Assembly: GCF_035989305.1 (NCBI RefSeq)
Contig: NZ_CP108514.1
Span: 1,302,001-1,366,000, forward strand
DNA: 64,000 bases
Direction of reading: 5' to 3'
Source of the DNA: Streptomyces sp. NBC_01233
GTDB taxonomy: Bacteria; Actinomycetota; Actinomycetes; Streptomycetales; Streptomycetaceae
The notes beneath the pieces are model-generated. The model worked only from the letters and a program-made list of their open reading frames with translations. It did no database searches and was not told where the DNA came from. The stretch's first letter is position 1. Each line of letters starts with the position of its first letter. This document shows positions 49,907 to 58,893 of this stretch, one piece after another. Both the position numbers and the translations under genes were made by a program.

Positions 49907-50487
49907 GGACCACACGGGCGATGCGCAGGCTCGGCGGGGATCTGCTCGCCGACGCGCGGCTGACGCCGCCAGCCTGCGCCGCCGATATCATCGGCGCGCT
50001 GTGCACCGCGTACGGCCGGCGGCGCGGCGGTCGGAAGGTCGACTTCCGCTTCGCCTCCTTCCCGCCCGACACGGCCAGCGGGCTGTGGCTGGAGATGGAC
50101 GCGCGCGATCTCCTCGTCATCGAGGAACACACCCGCCCCGAGCACCAGCTCGTCATCGCCTGCCACGAGTTGTGGCACGTGTACGAGGGCACCTGCGACA
50201 GCCACGGACCGGGCATGGCGGTGGCCGCCCGGCTGACGGGCGACGCGGACGGCGCGGACGGCCGCCGGGGCGGCCTCACGGAGCTGCTGCAGTCGGACAC
50301 CGGTCTGGGCACGGTGGTCCGGCAGGCCGCCGCCCGCGCGGACCGGGAGGACCCAGCGGAGATCCGGGCCGAGATCTTCGGCCTGTACCTCGGCAAACTC
50401 CTGAAGCCCTACCTGCCGCCTCCCCGGGAAGAACAGGTCCCCGAGGCGATCGAGCGCATCAAGACCTCGCTCGGCTGGGGGCGTTGA
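49903..50487 (+). CDS. ImmA/IrrE-like zinc metallopeptidase of cassette 2
   Basis: A 194-residue paralogue of the cassette 1 peptidase. Zinc motif H88-E-L-W-H92 and acidic ligand in A156-E157-I-F159; the core V-D-F-R-F-A-S-F-P-P-D-T-A-S-G-L-W-L-E-M is nearly identical. Unlike cassette 1 it has no TTA codon. The likely role is proteolytic inactivation of the adjacent XRE protein (inference from ImmA and IrrE/PprI). An 86-bp spacer precedes the monooxygenase gene. Confidence 0.85.
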   Translation: MRTTRAMRRLGGDLLADARLTPPACAADIIGALCTAYGRRRGGRKVDFRFASFPPDTASGLWLEMDARDLLVIEEHTRPEHQLVIACHELWHVYEGTCDSHGPGMAVAARLTGDADGADGRRGGLTELLQSDTGLGTVVRQAAARADREDPAEIRAEIFGLYLGKLLKPYLPPPREEQVPEAIERIKTSLGWGR

Positions 50488-50573
50488 GCGTCACGCCGGT
50501 GACCTGCACGCCGCCCCCGCCGCACCCCTTGCGCCGATGCCCTCAGCACGGCCCTGACAGAGAGCACGACACG

Positions 50574-52007
50574 ATGACCCAGTCTTCCCCGCCCCGCCAC
50601 GCCGTCGTCATCGGCGGCAGCATGGCCGGCCTGCTCGCGGCCGCCGTCCTGGCCGAGCACGCCACGGTCACGATCATCGACGCGGACACCCTCCCGGACA
50701 GCCCGGCGCCGCGCCGCGGACTGCCCCAGGCCCGGCACGTCCACGTCATGTGGTCCGGCGGGGCGCGTGCGATCGAGGACATCCTGCCCGGCATCACCGA
50801 GGACTGGACGGCGGCGGGCGCGATCCGCCGCAGCCTGCCCACCGACCTGGTCACCAAGACCGCCGAGGGCTGGATCCCGCGCTGCGCCGAGATGCAGTTC
50901 AACATCTCCTGCAGCCGCGACCTCCTCGACTCGGTCGTCCGGGCCCGGGTGACCGCCCTGGAAGGGGTCTCCACCCTCCAGCAGAGCCGCGTCCGCGGCC
51001 TGGAGGGCACGGCGGCCCGGATCACCGGCGTCCGCGTCGACACCCCGGAGGAGGAGGGCAGGTTCGTGCCCGCCGACCTCGTGGTCGACGCGAGCGGACG
51101 CGGCTCCCGCGCCCGCACCTGGCTGCAGGAGCTCGGCGTCGGCGGCATCCGGCAGGCCGAGGTCGACTCCGGCCTCGTCTACGCGACCCGCATCTTCGAG
51201 GCGCCCGCCGGAGCCCACGAGTCCGGCTTCCCGATAGTCAACGTGCAGTCCGACCCCCGCGTGCCCGTCCCGGGCCAGACGGCCACGATCGTGCCCATCG
51301 AGAACGGCCAGTGGCAGGCCACCCTCTCCGGCACCCGCGGCGGCCAGCCGACCGGCGACCCCGACGCGTTCATCCCGTTCGCCAAGGGCATCCGGGACCC
51401 GATCGTCGGCGAGCTCCTGGAGGGCCGCAAGCCCCTCACCGACGTCGCCGTCACCAAGGGCACCGCGAACCGGCGGATCTTCTTCGAGAAGGTCGAGCTG
51501 CCCGACGGCTTCTTCGCCGTCGGCGACTCGGTCGCCACCTTCAACCCGCTGTACGGGCAGGGCATGACCGTCGCCGCCCAGGGGCTGCTGGCCGTACGCT
51601 CCCTGCTCCGGGCCAGGGGGCTCGCCCACCCGGCCTTCGGACGCGAGGCGCAGCGCGCGATCGCCCCGCAGGTGGCCACCGCCTGGGACCTCGCCACCTC
51701 GCAGGACATCCTCTACCCCGGCGCCACCGGCATGAAGCCGCGGACCGGAGCCGGGCTGCTCAACGCGTACGTCAGCCGGCTGATGACGGGGGCCACCACC
51801 CGGGAGGCGCTGACCGCCGCCTTCCTCCAGGTCATCACCATGAGCAGCACACCCACCCACTGGCTCAAGCCGTCGGTGGTCTGGAACGTCCTGCGCGCCT
51901 CCGACCGCGGCGCGCTGAAGGCTCCGCCGCTCACCTCCGCCGAGCGGACGGTCGCCGGGCTCGACCAGCGGGCCGATCCGGCCGACCCCGTCGGCCGGGC
52001 CCGGTGA
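50574..52007 (+). CDS. FAD-dependent monooxygenase of cassette 2
   Basis: A 477-residue group A flavoprotein: V-V-I-G-G-S-M-A-G-L-L-A-A at 11-23 (FAD), D-L-V-V-D-A-S-G-R-G-S near 170 and A-V-G-D-S-V-A-T-F-N-P-L-Y-G-Q-G-M near 315 (second FAD motif). Q-A-R-H-V-H-V-M-W-S-G-G resembles a subgroup annotated as FAD-dependent monooxygenase beside MAB_1171c-type proteins. It hydroxylates or epoxidises an unknown lipophilic substrate. The stop overlaps the GTG of the membrane protein (GTGA), so the two are coupled. Confidence 0.87.
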   Translation: MTQSSPPRHAVVIGGSMAGLLAAAVLAEHATVTIIDADTLPDSPAPRRGLPQARHVHVMWSGGARAIEDILPGITEDWTAAGAIRRSLPTDLVTKTAEGWIPRCAEMQFNISCSRDLLDSVVRARVTALEGVSTLQQSRVRGLEGTAARITGVRVDTPEEEGRFVPADLVVDASGRGSRARTWLQELGVGGIRQAEVDSGLVYATRIFEAPAGAHESGFPIVNVQSDPRVPVPGQTATIVPIENGQWQATLSGTRGGQPTGDPDAFIPFAKGIRDPIVGELLEGRKPLTDVAVTKGTANRRIFFEKVELPDGFFAVGDSVATFNPLYGQGMTVAAQGLLAVRSLLRARGLAHPAFGREAQRAIAPQVATAWDLATSQDILYPGATGMKPRTGAGLLNAYVSRLMTGATTREALTAAFLQVITMSSTPTHWLKPSVVWNVLRASDRGALKAPPLTSAERTVAGLDQRADPADPVGRAR

Positions 52008-53239
52008 AGAGCGGCCTGATCCTCTACGTGCCCGGGGCGCTCCTGGTCCTGATCCTGCTGGTCAAGGCGCCCACCCTGCGGAGGAGGTGGGACCAGCCGC
52101 CGATGCGGGCCGTCTGCGCGCTGCTGGTCATGGGCTGCCTCGTGCTGATCCTGGCGGCGCCACCGACGATCGCGGCCGTCAACCGCTTCACCGGGGTGGC
52201 CAACTTCTCGGCCCCGCTGGTGTTCGGCCTGATCACCGCGTTCTCCGGGTCGTGCGTCGTGCTGGTCCTGCAGTGGGGCGGCGGCCCGCCGGCCGTGGTC
52301 CGCCGGGCCACCCGGCTGACGGTGGCCGTGTACGGCGGGGTCACGGTGGCGATCGTCGTCCTCTTCGCGATGGGCGACGCGCCGGTGGAACGCCTGCGGG
52401 ACCTGGACACGTACTACGCCGGCACCCCGTGGATCCGGGAGATGATCGTCTGCTATCTGCTGGCGCACACCGTCGGCAGCTCGGCACTGACCGTGCTGAC
52501 CGGGCGGTGGCTGCGCCGCACCCACCCCTCCCTGCGGCCGCTGCGCACCGGGCTGGCCCTGATCATGACCGGCGGGCTGCTGGACCTCGGCTACCTCGTC
52601 GCCAAGTGGACCGCGCTGGGCGCGCGCTGGAGAGGCCGCGACTGGGACGGCCTGTCCACGGACGCGGCGCCGCCGCTGGCCGCGGGGGCGGCCCTGATGG
52701 TGGCGACCGGCTTCATCGTGCCGCTGGTCGGCGGGTCGGCGACCTGGCGGGACTTCTGCGAGTACCGGGGGCTGCACCCTCTGTGGAAGGCGCTGCGGGG
52801 CTTCGCCGCGTCCAGCGTGCGGACGGTTCCGCTCACCTGGTGGTCACCGGTCGGGATCCGGCTGATCCACCGCGAGTCCGTCATCGACGACGGGATCCTG
52901 GCCCTCACCCGATGGTTCGACCCGGCCGTACACCGGACCGCGTACGAGGCCGCGCGCGGGCAGGGCATGAGCGAGGCCCGGTCCGAGGTCGTCGCCGACG
53001 CCGCCATGCTCGCCGCCGCGTGCGGCCGCAGGACCGCGGCCGCCGCCCCTGCCGCCGATGCGGATGTGCATGCCCACGCCGTCACCACCGGAACGGATGC
53101 CGGCACCGGCACCGGCTCCGTACCGCTCCGGCACTCCGAGCCGCCCCGCCTGTCCGGCCAGCCCCTGACCGCCCTGGCCCGCGAGTTCCGCGCCTCCCCC
53201 ATCGTCGCCGCCGCCCGGGCCGCCGCCGTACGGGCCTAG
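52004..53239 (+). CDS. Seven-TM DUF6545 / MAB_1171c-type membrane protein of cassette 2
   Basis: A 411-residue paralogue of the cassette 1 membrane protein: the same L-A-A-P-P-T-I-A-A-V-N-R, F-S-A-P-L-V-F-G-L-I-T-A-F-S and G-D-A-P-V-E-R-L-R-D-L-D-T-Y-Y-A motifs, about seven helices, and a soluble tail with W-W-S-P-V-G-I-R-L-I-H-R-E-S-V-I-D-D-G. The tail has an extra Ala/Asp/His/Thr-rich insertion before the end (A-R-E-F-R-A-S-P-I-V-A-A-A). GTG 52004 overlaps the monooxygenase stop. Transport, sensing or effector function is not known. Confidence 0.83.
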   Translation: MKSGLILYVPGALLVLILLVKAPTLRRRWDQPPMRAVCALLVMGCLVLILAAPPTIAAVNRFTGVANFSAPLVFGLITAFSGSCVVLVLQWGGGPPAVVRRATRLTVAVYGGVTVAIVVLFAMGDAPVERLRDLDTYYAGTPWIREMIVCYLLAHTVGSSALTVLTGRWLRRTHPSLRPLRTGLALIMTGGLLDLGYLVAKWTALGARWRGRDWDGLSTDAAPPLAAGAALMVATGFIVPLVGGSATWRDFCEYRGLHPLWKALRGFAASSVRTVPLTWWSPVGIRLIHRESVIDDGILALTRWFDPAVHRTAYEAARGQGMSEARSEVVADAAMLAAACGRRTAAAAPAADADVHAHAVTTGTDAGTGTGSVPLRHSEPPRLSGQPLTALAREFRASPIVAAARAAAVRA

Positions 53240-53275
53240 GGACCGCCGGGGAGGCCCCCCACCCCCGGAAAAGCA

Positions 53276-53307
53276 GGACGCCCCGGCCCCGAGGGCCCGG
53301 GGCGTCC
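53276..53307. terminator. Bidirectional terminator between cassette 2 and folD
   Basis: GGACGCCCCGG (53276-53286) pairs with CCGGGGCGTCC (53297-53307), an 11-bp perfect stem with a 10-nt loop, in the 88-bp gap between two converging genes. No long U-tract, as usual in Streptomyces. Confidence 0.75.
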
Positions 53308-53327
53308 GTCGTACGCGTGCGGCGCGG

Positions 53328-54230
53328 TCAGAGCTCCGCGAGGTCCAGGCCGGCCTGCGCGGCGGCCGCCTGGACGGTCTGCTCCAGCAGGACGGCGATG
53401 GTCATCGGGCCGACACCGCCCGGGACCGGGGTGATCAGCGAGGCGCGCGCGGCGGCGGACTCGAAGTGGACGTCGCCGACGTTGCCCTCGTTGTACCCGG
53501 CGTCCAGGACCACCGCGCCCGGCTTGATGTCCTCGCCCCGGATGAACTCGGCCTTGCCGACGGCCGCGACCAGCACGTCCGCCTGGCGCACGATCGACGG
53601 GAGGTCCCGGGTGCGGGAGTGACAGTAGGTGACGGTGGCGTTCTGCTCCAGCAGCAGCATTCCGGCCGGCTTGCCCAGGATGGCGCTGCGGCCGACGACG
53701 ACGGCGTGCTTGCCGGTCAGGTCCACGTCGTAGGCGGCGAGCAGGCGCATGATGCCGCCGGGGGTGCACGAGACGAAGCCCGGCAGCCCGAAGCCCATCG
53801 CGGCGAAGGAGTGCATGGTGACCCCGTCGACGTCCTTGCCCGGGGCGATGGCCTCGAAGGCGGCGCGCTCGTCGATGTGGTGCGGAACGGGGTGCTGCAG
53901 CAGGATGCCGCTGATCTCGGGGTCCTCGGAGAGCGCCGTGAGGGTGGCCACCAGCTCCTCGGTGGTGGTCTCGGCCGGCAGCTCGACGTGGCGCGAGGTG
54001 ATCCCGGCCTTGGCGCAGCGGTTCTGCTTCATGCGCACGTAGGTGACGGACGCGGGGTCCTCGCCGACCAGTACGGTCGCGAGGCAGGGCGCGGTGCCGG
54101 TGCGCTCGGTGATCTTCGCCGCGTACGCGGCGGTCTGCTCCGAGATGCGGCGGGCGAGGGCGGTGCCGTCCATCAGCCGAGCGGTGTCGGTGGCGGCCTG
54201 GGCAGGCTGAGCAGTCTGGGCAGTCGTCAC
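53328..54230 (-). CDS. folD: Methylenetetrahydrofolate dehydrogenase/cyclohydrolase
   Basis: A 300-residue bifunctional FolD that interconverts methylene- and formyl-tetrahydrofolate with NADP. The catalytic Tyr64 and Lys68 lie in S-V-T-Y-V-R-M-K-Q. Also seen are L-L-Q-H-P-V-P, P-G-K-D-V-D-G-V, V-V-G-R-S-A-I-L-G-K-P (cofactor loop; usually S-x-x-V-G) and P-V-P-G-G-V-G-P-M-T. GTG 54230 with GGAG nine bases upstream; it adds a 20-residue Thr/Ala/Gln leader before the L-M-D-G core. Confidence 0.96.
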   Translation of the reverse strand: MTTAQTAQPAQAATDTARLMDGTALARRISEQTAAYAAKITERTGTAPCLATVLVGEDPASVTYVRMKQNRCAKAGITSRHVELPAETTTEELVATLTALSEDPEISGILLQHPVPHHIDERAAFEAIAPGKDVDGVTMHSFAAMGFGLPGFVSCTPGGIMRLLAAYDVDLTGKHAVVVGRSAILGKPAGMLLLEQNATVTYCHSRTRDLPSIVRQADVLVAAVGKAEFIRGEDIKPGAVVLDAGYNEGNVGDVHFESAAARASLITPVPGGVGPMTIAVLLEQTVQAAAAQAGLDLAEL

Positions 54231-54441
54231 GGGGTCTCCTGAACGTCGCTGCGGATCGCGGTTCGCCCAGGCGCGCGGCAGTCGACGTACCGGAAGGTCC
54301 CGAGATCCGCAGGTCCGGGGGTCCGCAGGTACGCCGGGCCGCTCCCCGGTGGTGATCCACCCGAACGCCAGTCACGGCCCGCGTCCACTCTAGTCGACAT
54401 ATCCGGTGGATGACCGGCGCCCGACCTGGGACGATCGATAC

Positions 54442-55203
54442 ATGACGCGCACTTTCGACCACCTTGTCGCCGAGGCCGAATCCGTCTCCGTGGACGGCTG
54501 GGACTTCTCCTGGCTCGACGGCCGGGCCACCGAGCAGCGCCCCTCCTGGGGGTACCAGCGGCTGCTGGCCGAGCGCCTGTCCCAGGTCCGGTCGGCACTG
54601 GACGTCCAGACCGGCGGCGGCGAGGTCCTCGCCGGGTCCGGGCCCCTGCCCCCGCTGATGGCCGCCACCGAGTCCTGGCCGCCCAACATCGAGAAGGCGA
54701 CCCGGCTGCTGCACCCGCTGGGCGCGGTGGTGGTCGCCGACTCCGACGAGCCGCCGCTGCCCTTCGGCGACGAGGCCTTCGAGCTGGTGACCAGCCGGCA
54801 CCCGGTGACCATCTGGTGGGAGGAGATCGCGCGGGTGCTGACGCCGGGCGGCACCTACCTCTCGCAGCAGGTCGGTCCGGCGAGCGTCTTCGAGCTCGTC
54901 GAGTACTTCCTCGGCCCGCAGCCGGAGGAGGTCCGGCGCGGCCGGCACCCCGACGACGCGGTCGCCGCGGCCGCCGGGGCCGGCCTCGAAGTCGTCGATC
55001 TGCGGTCCGAACGTCTGCGCACGGAGTTCCACGACGTCGGAGCCGTGATCTACTTTCTGAGGAAGGTGATCTGGATGGTGCCCGGCTTCACGGTCGGGCA
55101 GTACCGGGACCGGTTGCGCGAGCTGCACGAACAGATCGAACGCGAAGGTCCGTTCGTCGCGCACACCGCCCGCTTCCTCATCGAGGCCCGCAAAAAGGGC
55201 TGA
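54442..55203 (+). CDS. SAM-dependent methyltransferase-like protein
   Basis: A 253-residue protein with a methyltransferase core: a motif I that has drifted (L-D-V-Q-T-G-G-G-E-V-L near residues 50-60), L-P-F-G-D-E-A-F-E-L-V-T-S-R-H, and R-V-L-T-P-G-G-T-Y-L-S-Q-Q-V near 135. The D-x-G-x-G-x-G pattern is reduced to Q-T-G-G-G-E. Substrate unknown. ATG 54442 was chosen because M-T-R-T-F-D-H-L matches the family start. Divergent from folD and 214 bp upstream of the sigma factor gene. Confidence 0.82.
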   Translation: MTRTFDHLVAEAESVSVDGWDFSWLDGRATEQRPSWGYQRLLAERLSQVRSALDVQTGGGEVLAGSGPLPPLMAATESWPPNIEKATRLLHPLGAVVVADSDEPPLPFGDEAFELVTSRHPVTIWWEEIARVLTPGGTYLSQQVGPASVFELVEYFLGPQPEEVRRGRHPDDAVAAAAGAGLEVVDLRSERLRTEFHDVGAVIYFLRKVIWMVPGFTVGQYRDRLRELHEQIEREGPFVAHTARFLIEARKKG

Positions 55204-55334
55204 AAGGAGGGTGGACGGAATCACGCCAGATCAGGTTGCGCGGCCACAGCGTGGCGCAGGTCACTCAATTCAGCGCGTAACGAATCGACTCGGGCATGCG
55301 ATGAACCGACAGGTGTCCTCGCGCGGCCCGGAAT

Positions 55335-55355
55335 ACAGACCCCCCTCGGGTCTGT
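55335..55355 (+). promoter_or_regulatory. Hairpin in the leader of the principal sigma gene
   Basis: ACAGACCC (55335-55342) and GGGTCTGT (55348-55355) form an 8-bp stem with a 5-nt loop, followed by TTCCC. It lies 62 bp before the sigma GTG and 131 bp after the methyltransferase stop. It may terminate readthrough or act in the sigma leader. No definite -35/-10 could be placed. Confidence 0.5.
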
Positions 55356-55417
55356 TTCCCGAGTTCGCGCGATGATGTCCCGTCCACCCCATATCTGTTC
55401 GCAACGAGAGGCTCCTT

Positions 55418-57004
55418 GTGTCGCTCAGCCCGTCCCGTACGTTCCCTCCGGAGATCGCCGAATCGGAGGCCCTCGTCGCGCTCGTCGAGCGCGGCCGCGA
55501 GCAGGGTCACATCAACGGTGACGACGTGCGCCAGGCCTTCGAGGCCGGCCGCATCCCGGTGGACCAGTGGAAGCGGGTCCTGCGCAGCCTGAACCAGGTC
55601 CTGGACGAGGAGGGTGTCGCCCTCCACGTCAGCGCGGCCCCCGCCACCAAGGCTGCCGCGAAGAAGCCCCGCAAGGCTGCCGCCGCCCCGGCCCGCACCG
55701 TGGCCAAGAAGGCCGCCGCCGCGCCGCGCCCCATCGGCGCGCGCAAGACCTCGGCCGCCAGCACCGCCACGGCCACGGCCACGGCGATATCCGCTTCGCC
55801 GACCGCCGCCGCGGACGAGGCATCGGCCGAGGCCGCCGCCGAGCCGAAGAAGCGCACGGTCAAGAAGACCGCCGTCAAGAAGACCGCCGTGAAGAAGACC
55901 GCCGCGGCGAAGAAGACCAGCGCCAAGGACGCCGACGAGGGCGAGACCCCCGCGGCGGAGGGCGAGGACTGGGCAGCCGAGGACCTGGCCGACGAGGCCG
56001 AGGAAGAGGCCCCCAAGGCCGGCGGCACCCAGGGCTTCGTCCTGTCCGACGACGACGAGGACGACGCTCCGGCGCAGACGGTCATGGTGGCCGGCGCCAC
56101 CGCCGACCCCGTCAAGGACTACCTCAAGCTGATCGGCAAGGTGCCGCTCCTCAACGCCGAGCAGGAGGTGGAGCTCGCCAAGCGCATCGAGGCGGGTCTC
56201 TTCTCCGAGTACAAGCTCGAAGAGGAGGAGGACCACAAGCCCGCCTTCAAGCGCGAGCTGGAGATCCTCGTCGAGGACGGCCGCCGTGCGAAGAACCACC
56301 TGCTGGAGGCCAACCTCCGTCTCGTGGTCTCCCTCGCCAAGCGCTACACCGGCCGCGGCATGCTCTTCCTGGACCTGATCCAGGAGGGCAACGTCGGTCT
56401 GATCCGCGCCGTGGAGAAGTTCGACTACACCAAGGGCTTCAAGTTCTCCACGTACGCGACCTGGTGGATCCGGCAGGCGATCACGCGTGCCATGGCCGAC
56501 CAGTCGCGCACCATCCGCATCCCCGTCCACATGGTCGAGATCATCAACAAGCTCGCCCGGGTGCAGCGCCAGATGCTGCAGGACCTCGGCCGGGAGCCCA
56601 CTCCGGAGGAGCTGGGCAAGGAACTCGACATGACCCCCGAGAAGGTCATCGAGGTCCAGAAGTACGGCCGCGAGCCGATCTCCCTGCACACCCCCCTGGG
56701 TGAGGAGGGCGACAGCGAGTTCGGTGACCTCATCGAGGACTCCGAGGCGGTCGTGCCGGCGGACGCGGTCTCGTTCACCTTCCTCCAGGAGCAGCTCCAG
56801 TCGATCCTGGGCACGCTCTCGGAGCGCGAGGCGGGCGTGGTCTCCATGCGCTACGGCCTCAACGACGGCCAGCCGAAGACCCTGGACGAGATCGGCCGCG
56901 TGTACGGGGTCACCCGTGAGCGCATCCGCCAGATCGAGTCCAAGACCATGTCGAAGCTCCGCCACCCGTCGCGTTCGCAGGTGCTGCGCGACTACCTCGA
57001 CTAA
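55418..57004 (+). CDS. hrdB: Principal-type RNA polymerase sigma factor (HrdB/RpoD-like)
   Basis: A 528-residue primary sigma factor. It begins P-P-E-I-A-E-S with the HrdB-type region 1.1. A long Lys/Ala/Thr-rich segment follows (about 70-190, with K-K-T-A-V repeated), then an acidic stretch, [16 protein letters not shown] (1.2), the core-binding and -10 regions ([13 protein letters not shown] near 318, [11 protein letters not shown]) and the region 4 HTH ([20 protein letters not shown] near 488-507). It directs housekeeping transcription. GTG 55418. HrdA/C/D paralogues are shorter and lack the long Lys-rich arm. I am fairly sure of HrdB. Confidence 0.9.
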   Translation: MSLSPSRTFPPEIAESEALVALVERGREQGHINGDDVRQAFEAGRIPVDQWKRVLRSLNQVLDEEGVALHVSAAPATKAAAKKPRKAAAAPARTVAKKAAAAPRPIGARKTSAASTATATATAISASPTAAADEASAEAAAEPKKRTVKKTAVKKTAVKKTAAAKKTSAKDADEGETPAAEGEDWAAEDLADEAEEEAPKAGGTQGFVLSDDDEDDAPAQTVMVAGATADPVKDYLKLIGKVPLLNAEQEVELAKRIEAGLFSEYKLEEEEDHKPAFKRELEILVEDGRRAKNHLLEANLRLVVSLAKRYTGRGMLFLDLIQEGNVGLIRAVEKFDYTKGFKFSTYATWWIRQAITRAMADQSRTIRIPVHMVEIINKLARVQRQMLQDLGREPTPEELGKELDMTPEKVIEVQKYGREPISLHTPLGEEGDSEFGDLIEDSEAVVPADAVSFTFLQEQLQSILGTLSEREAGVVSMRYGLNDGQPKTLDEIGRVYGVTRERIRQIESKTMSKLRHPSRSQVLRDYLD

Positions 57005-57008
57005 GCCC

Positions 57009-58832
57009 TCAGGCCAGTCGGAAGACCGGCCCTCGTGGTGTGAACGGCAGGGAGGCACCCTGCGGGATCAGGAAGGCGTGTTCGCGCCGGATCCGCAGGG
57101 TGTCGCACCAGCCGTCCGTGATCACGAGGACCGGGGCTCCGGGCGGGAAGTCCTCCGCCCGCTGCAGCAGGTCGATGCCCGGCTGCAGCACGGTCCCGCC
57201 GCGCCCCCGCACCCGTACCCGGCCCGCGATCTCGGCGGGCGGCAGATAGCCCGCGTCGTACGGCGCCGCGTCGCAGAAGACGACGCGTGCCGCCGGTACG
57301 TCGCGGGCTTCCGCGTACGAGGCGATGGCGCCCAGCGCCTTGCCGAGCAGGGCGGTGTCCATCGACCCCGAGGTGTCGAGCACCACCCCGAAGGTGCAGC
57401 GGGCGATCTCCTGCGGCGGGAAGTACCGGCCCGCGCGGGGGATGTCCGGGGTGGAGGCCTGGCGGCGCGCCGGGCGCGCGTAGGACCGTACGGCCTCCGG
57501 CCGCGGCACGTACGCGTCGAACCACCGGGCGAGCCGTGCGTCCCAGGGGACGGGCGGGTGGGCGAGCGCCCGGATCTCCTCGACGAGGCCCGCGGGCAGC
57601 AGCCCGCGCTCCCCGTATCCGTGCAGGTCGAAGCCCTGGACCAGGCCGCGCCGGTAGAACTCGTCCAGGTCCGTGTACGGGCCGCTGCCCGGGTGGGCCA
57701 GCGGCTCGCCCAGGATGTCCCCGAGGCCCTTGCCGCGCAGCGTGGCGAGGCGGCGCATCCGGCGCAGGTCGGTGGTGATGCGGTCGTAGACCTCCTCGAC
57801 GGACAGGTCCCGCAGCGCGGGGTCGTGGAGCAGCCCTGCGGGCATCGTGCCGACGCCCATCTCCACGAGCCAGCCGTTGACCACGTAGTCGGCGGCGACG
57901 TTGTGCAGGTACGGGTCGCGGGCGCCGCAGCGTTCGCCGTGGCGCAGGGCGGCGTGCAGCATCTCGTGGGCGAGGACGAACCGCCATTCCTCGTCCTCGA
58001 AGGTGCGCAGCGGGTTGATGTAGATCTCCCCGGCGGTGGCGCTGACCGCGGCGATGGAGATGTTGCGGTCACGTGCCAGTTCGGCGTCCGCGACGACGGT
58101 CAGTCCGGCGGCCAGCCCGCCGAGCAGCGGGTACGAGGAGACGAACCAGTTCAGCGCCCGGTCCCACGGGCGTGGGCGGACCCGCTCTCCCGTGACCCGG
58201 TCGCGGCGGCCGCCGGCGGCGTCCATGGCGGCGGAGACGCTGCGGGTCAGGGCGTGCGCGAAGGCGGTCTCCCAGTCGGGGACCGCCGTGCTCTGCCCTG
58301 CGTTCCAGGACTCCAGGACCTGGTCGGGGTGGTCCCCGGCGGTGCCGCAGTGCTCGTAGGCGGCAGGGATGCCGTCGCGGCGCCAGCGGGCGGCGAGCAG
58401 TTCCTCGTCACCGCCGGGGTACTCGGCGGGCAGGTGGTCCGGGGCCCGGCCGACGGGGAAGGTCAGCAGGAAGCGGTTGACGACGGCGCAGCGGGCGGCG
58501 ATCTCGAAGCGGTCGGGCTGGGGGCGGTGCCGGTCGTCGGCGGCGGGTACGTGACCGAAGCCGAGGTGGAGCAGGGCGTGGGCGATCGTCCAGGCCCATT
58601 GCGCGGGTTCGGCGCGCTGGGTGGGGTGGACGTGGATCCTGCCGTTGGAGGTCACGACGGCCAGTCCCCCGGCCGGGTTGTCCGGGCACGTGGCCTGGCG
58701 GCAGATCTTGGCGTCGACCGCGCCTAGGGCCGGGTTCCGCCTGACCAGGGTCAGGCCTTCGGTGAAGGCCCGGGTGGCGGGGTCGGCCTTGGCCTCTTTG
58801 CCGTTCCTGCTGCGCGGGGCGGTCCGGCTCAC
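57009..58832 (-). CDS. VWA-like domain putative metallopeptidase
   Basis: A 607-residue protein of the DUF2201/VWA-like type. The N-terminal half contains A-H-A-L-L-H-L-G-F-G-H near 84-94 and a true zincin motif A-H-E-M-L-H-A-A-L-R-H near 282-292. The C-terminal third is a von Willebrand-like domain with the MIDAS D-T-S-G-S-M-D near residue 486 and V-I-T-D-G-W. Together with the adjacent MoxR-type ATPase it forms the usual AAA-VWA chaperone pair, thought to remodel or mature a protein complex. GTG 58832; 61 bp downstream of the ATPase gene. It ends only 4 bp from the sigma gene stop. Confidence 0.85.
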   Translation of the reverse strand: MSRTAPRSRNGKEAKADPATRAFTEGLTLVRRNPALGAVDAKICRQATCPDNPAGGLAVVTSNGRIHVHPTQRAEPAQWAWTIAHALLHLGFGHVPAADDRHRPQPDRFEIAARCAVVNRFLLTFPVGRAPDHLPAEYPGGDEELLAARWRRDGIPAAYEHCGTAGDHPDQVLESWNAGQSTAVPDWETAFAHALTRSVSAAMDAAGGRRDRVTGERVRPRPWDRALNWFVSSYPLLGGLAAGLTVVADAELARDRNISIAAVSATAGEIYINPLRTFEDEEWRFVLAHEMLHAALRHGERCGARDPYLHNVAADYVVNGWLVEMGVGTMPAGLLHDPALRDLSVEEVYDRITTDLRRMRRLATLRGKGLGDILGEPLAHPGSGPYTDLDEFYRRGLVQGFDLHGYGERGLLPAGLVEEIRALAHPPVPWDARLARWFDAYVPRPEAVRSYARPARRQASTPDIPRAGRYFPPQEIARCTFGVVLDTSGSMDTALLGKALGAIASYAEARDVPAARVVFCDAAPYDAGYLPPAEIAGRVRVRGRGGTVLQPGIDLLQRAEDFPPGAPVLVITDGWCDTLRIRREHAFLIPQGASLPFTPRGPVFRLA

Positions 58833-58893
58833 GCGTCGGCCCCCTTTCGGCGGGTCGGGGTGGTCCGGTCGCCCACGCCGGGGCGGGGCCCGC

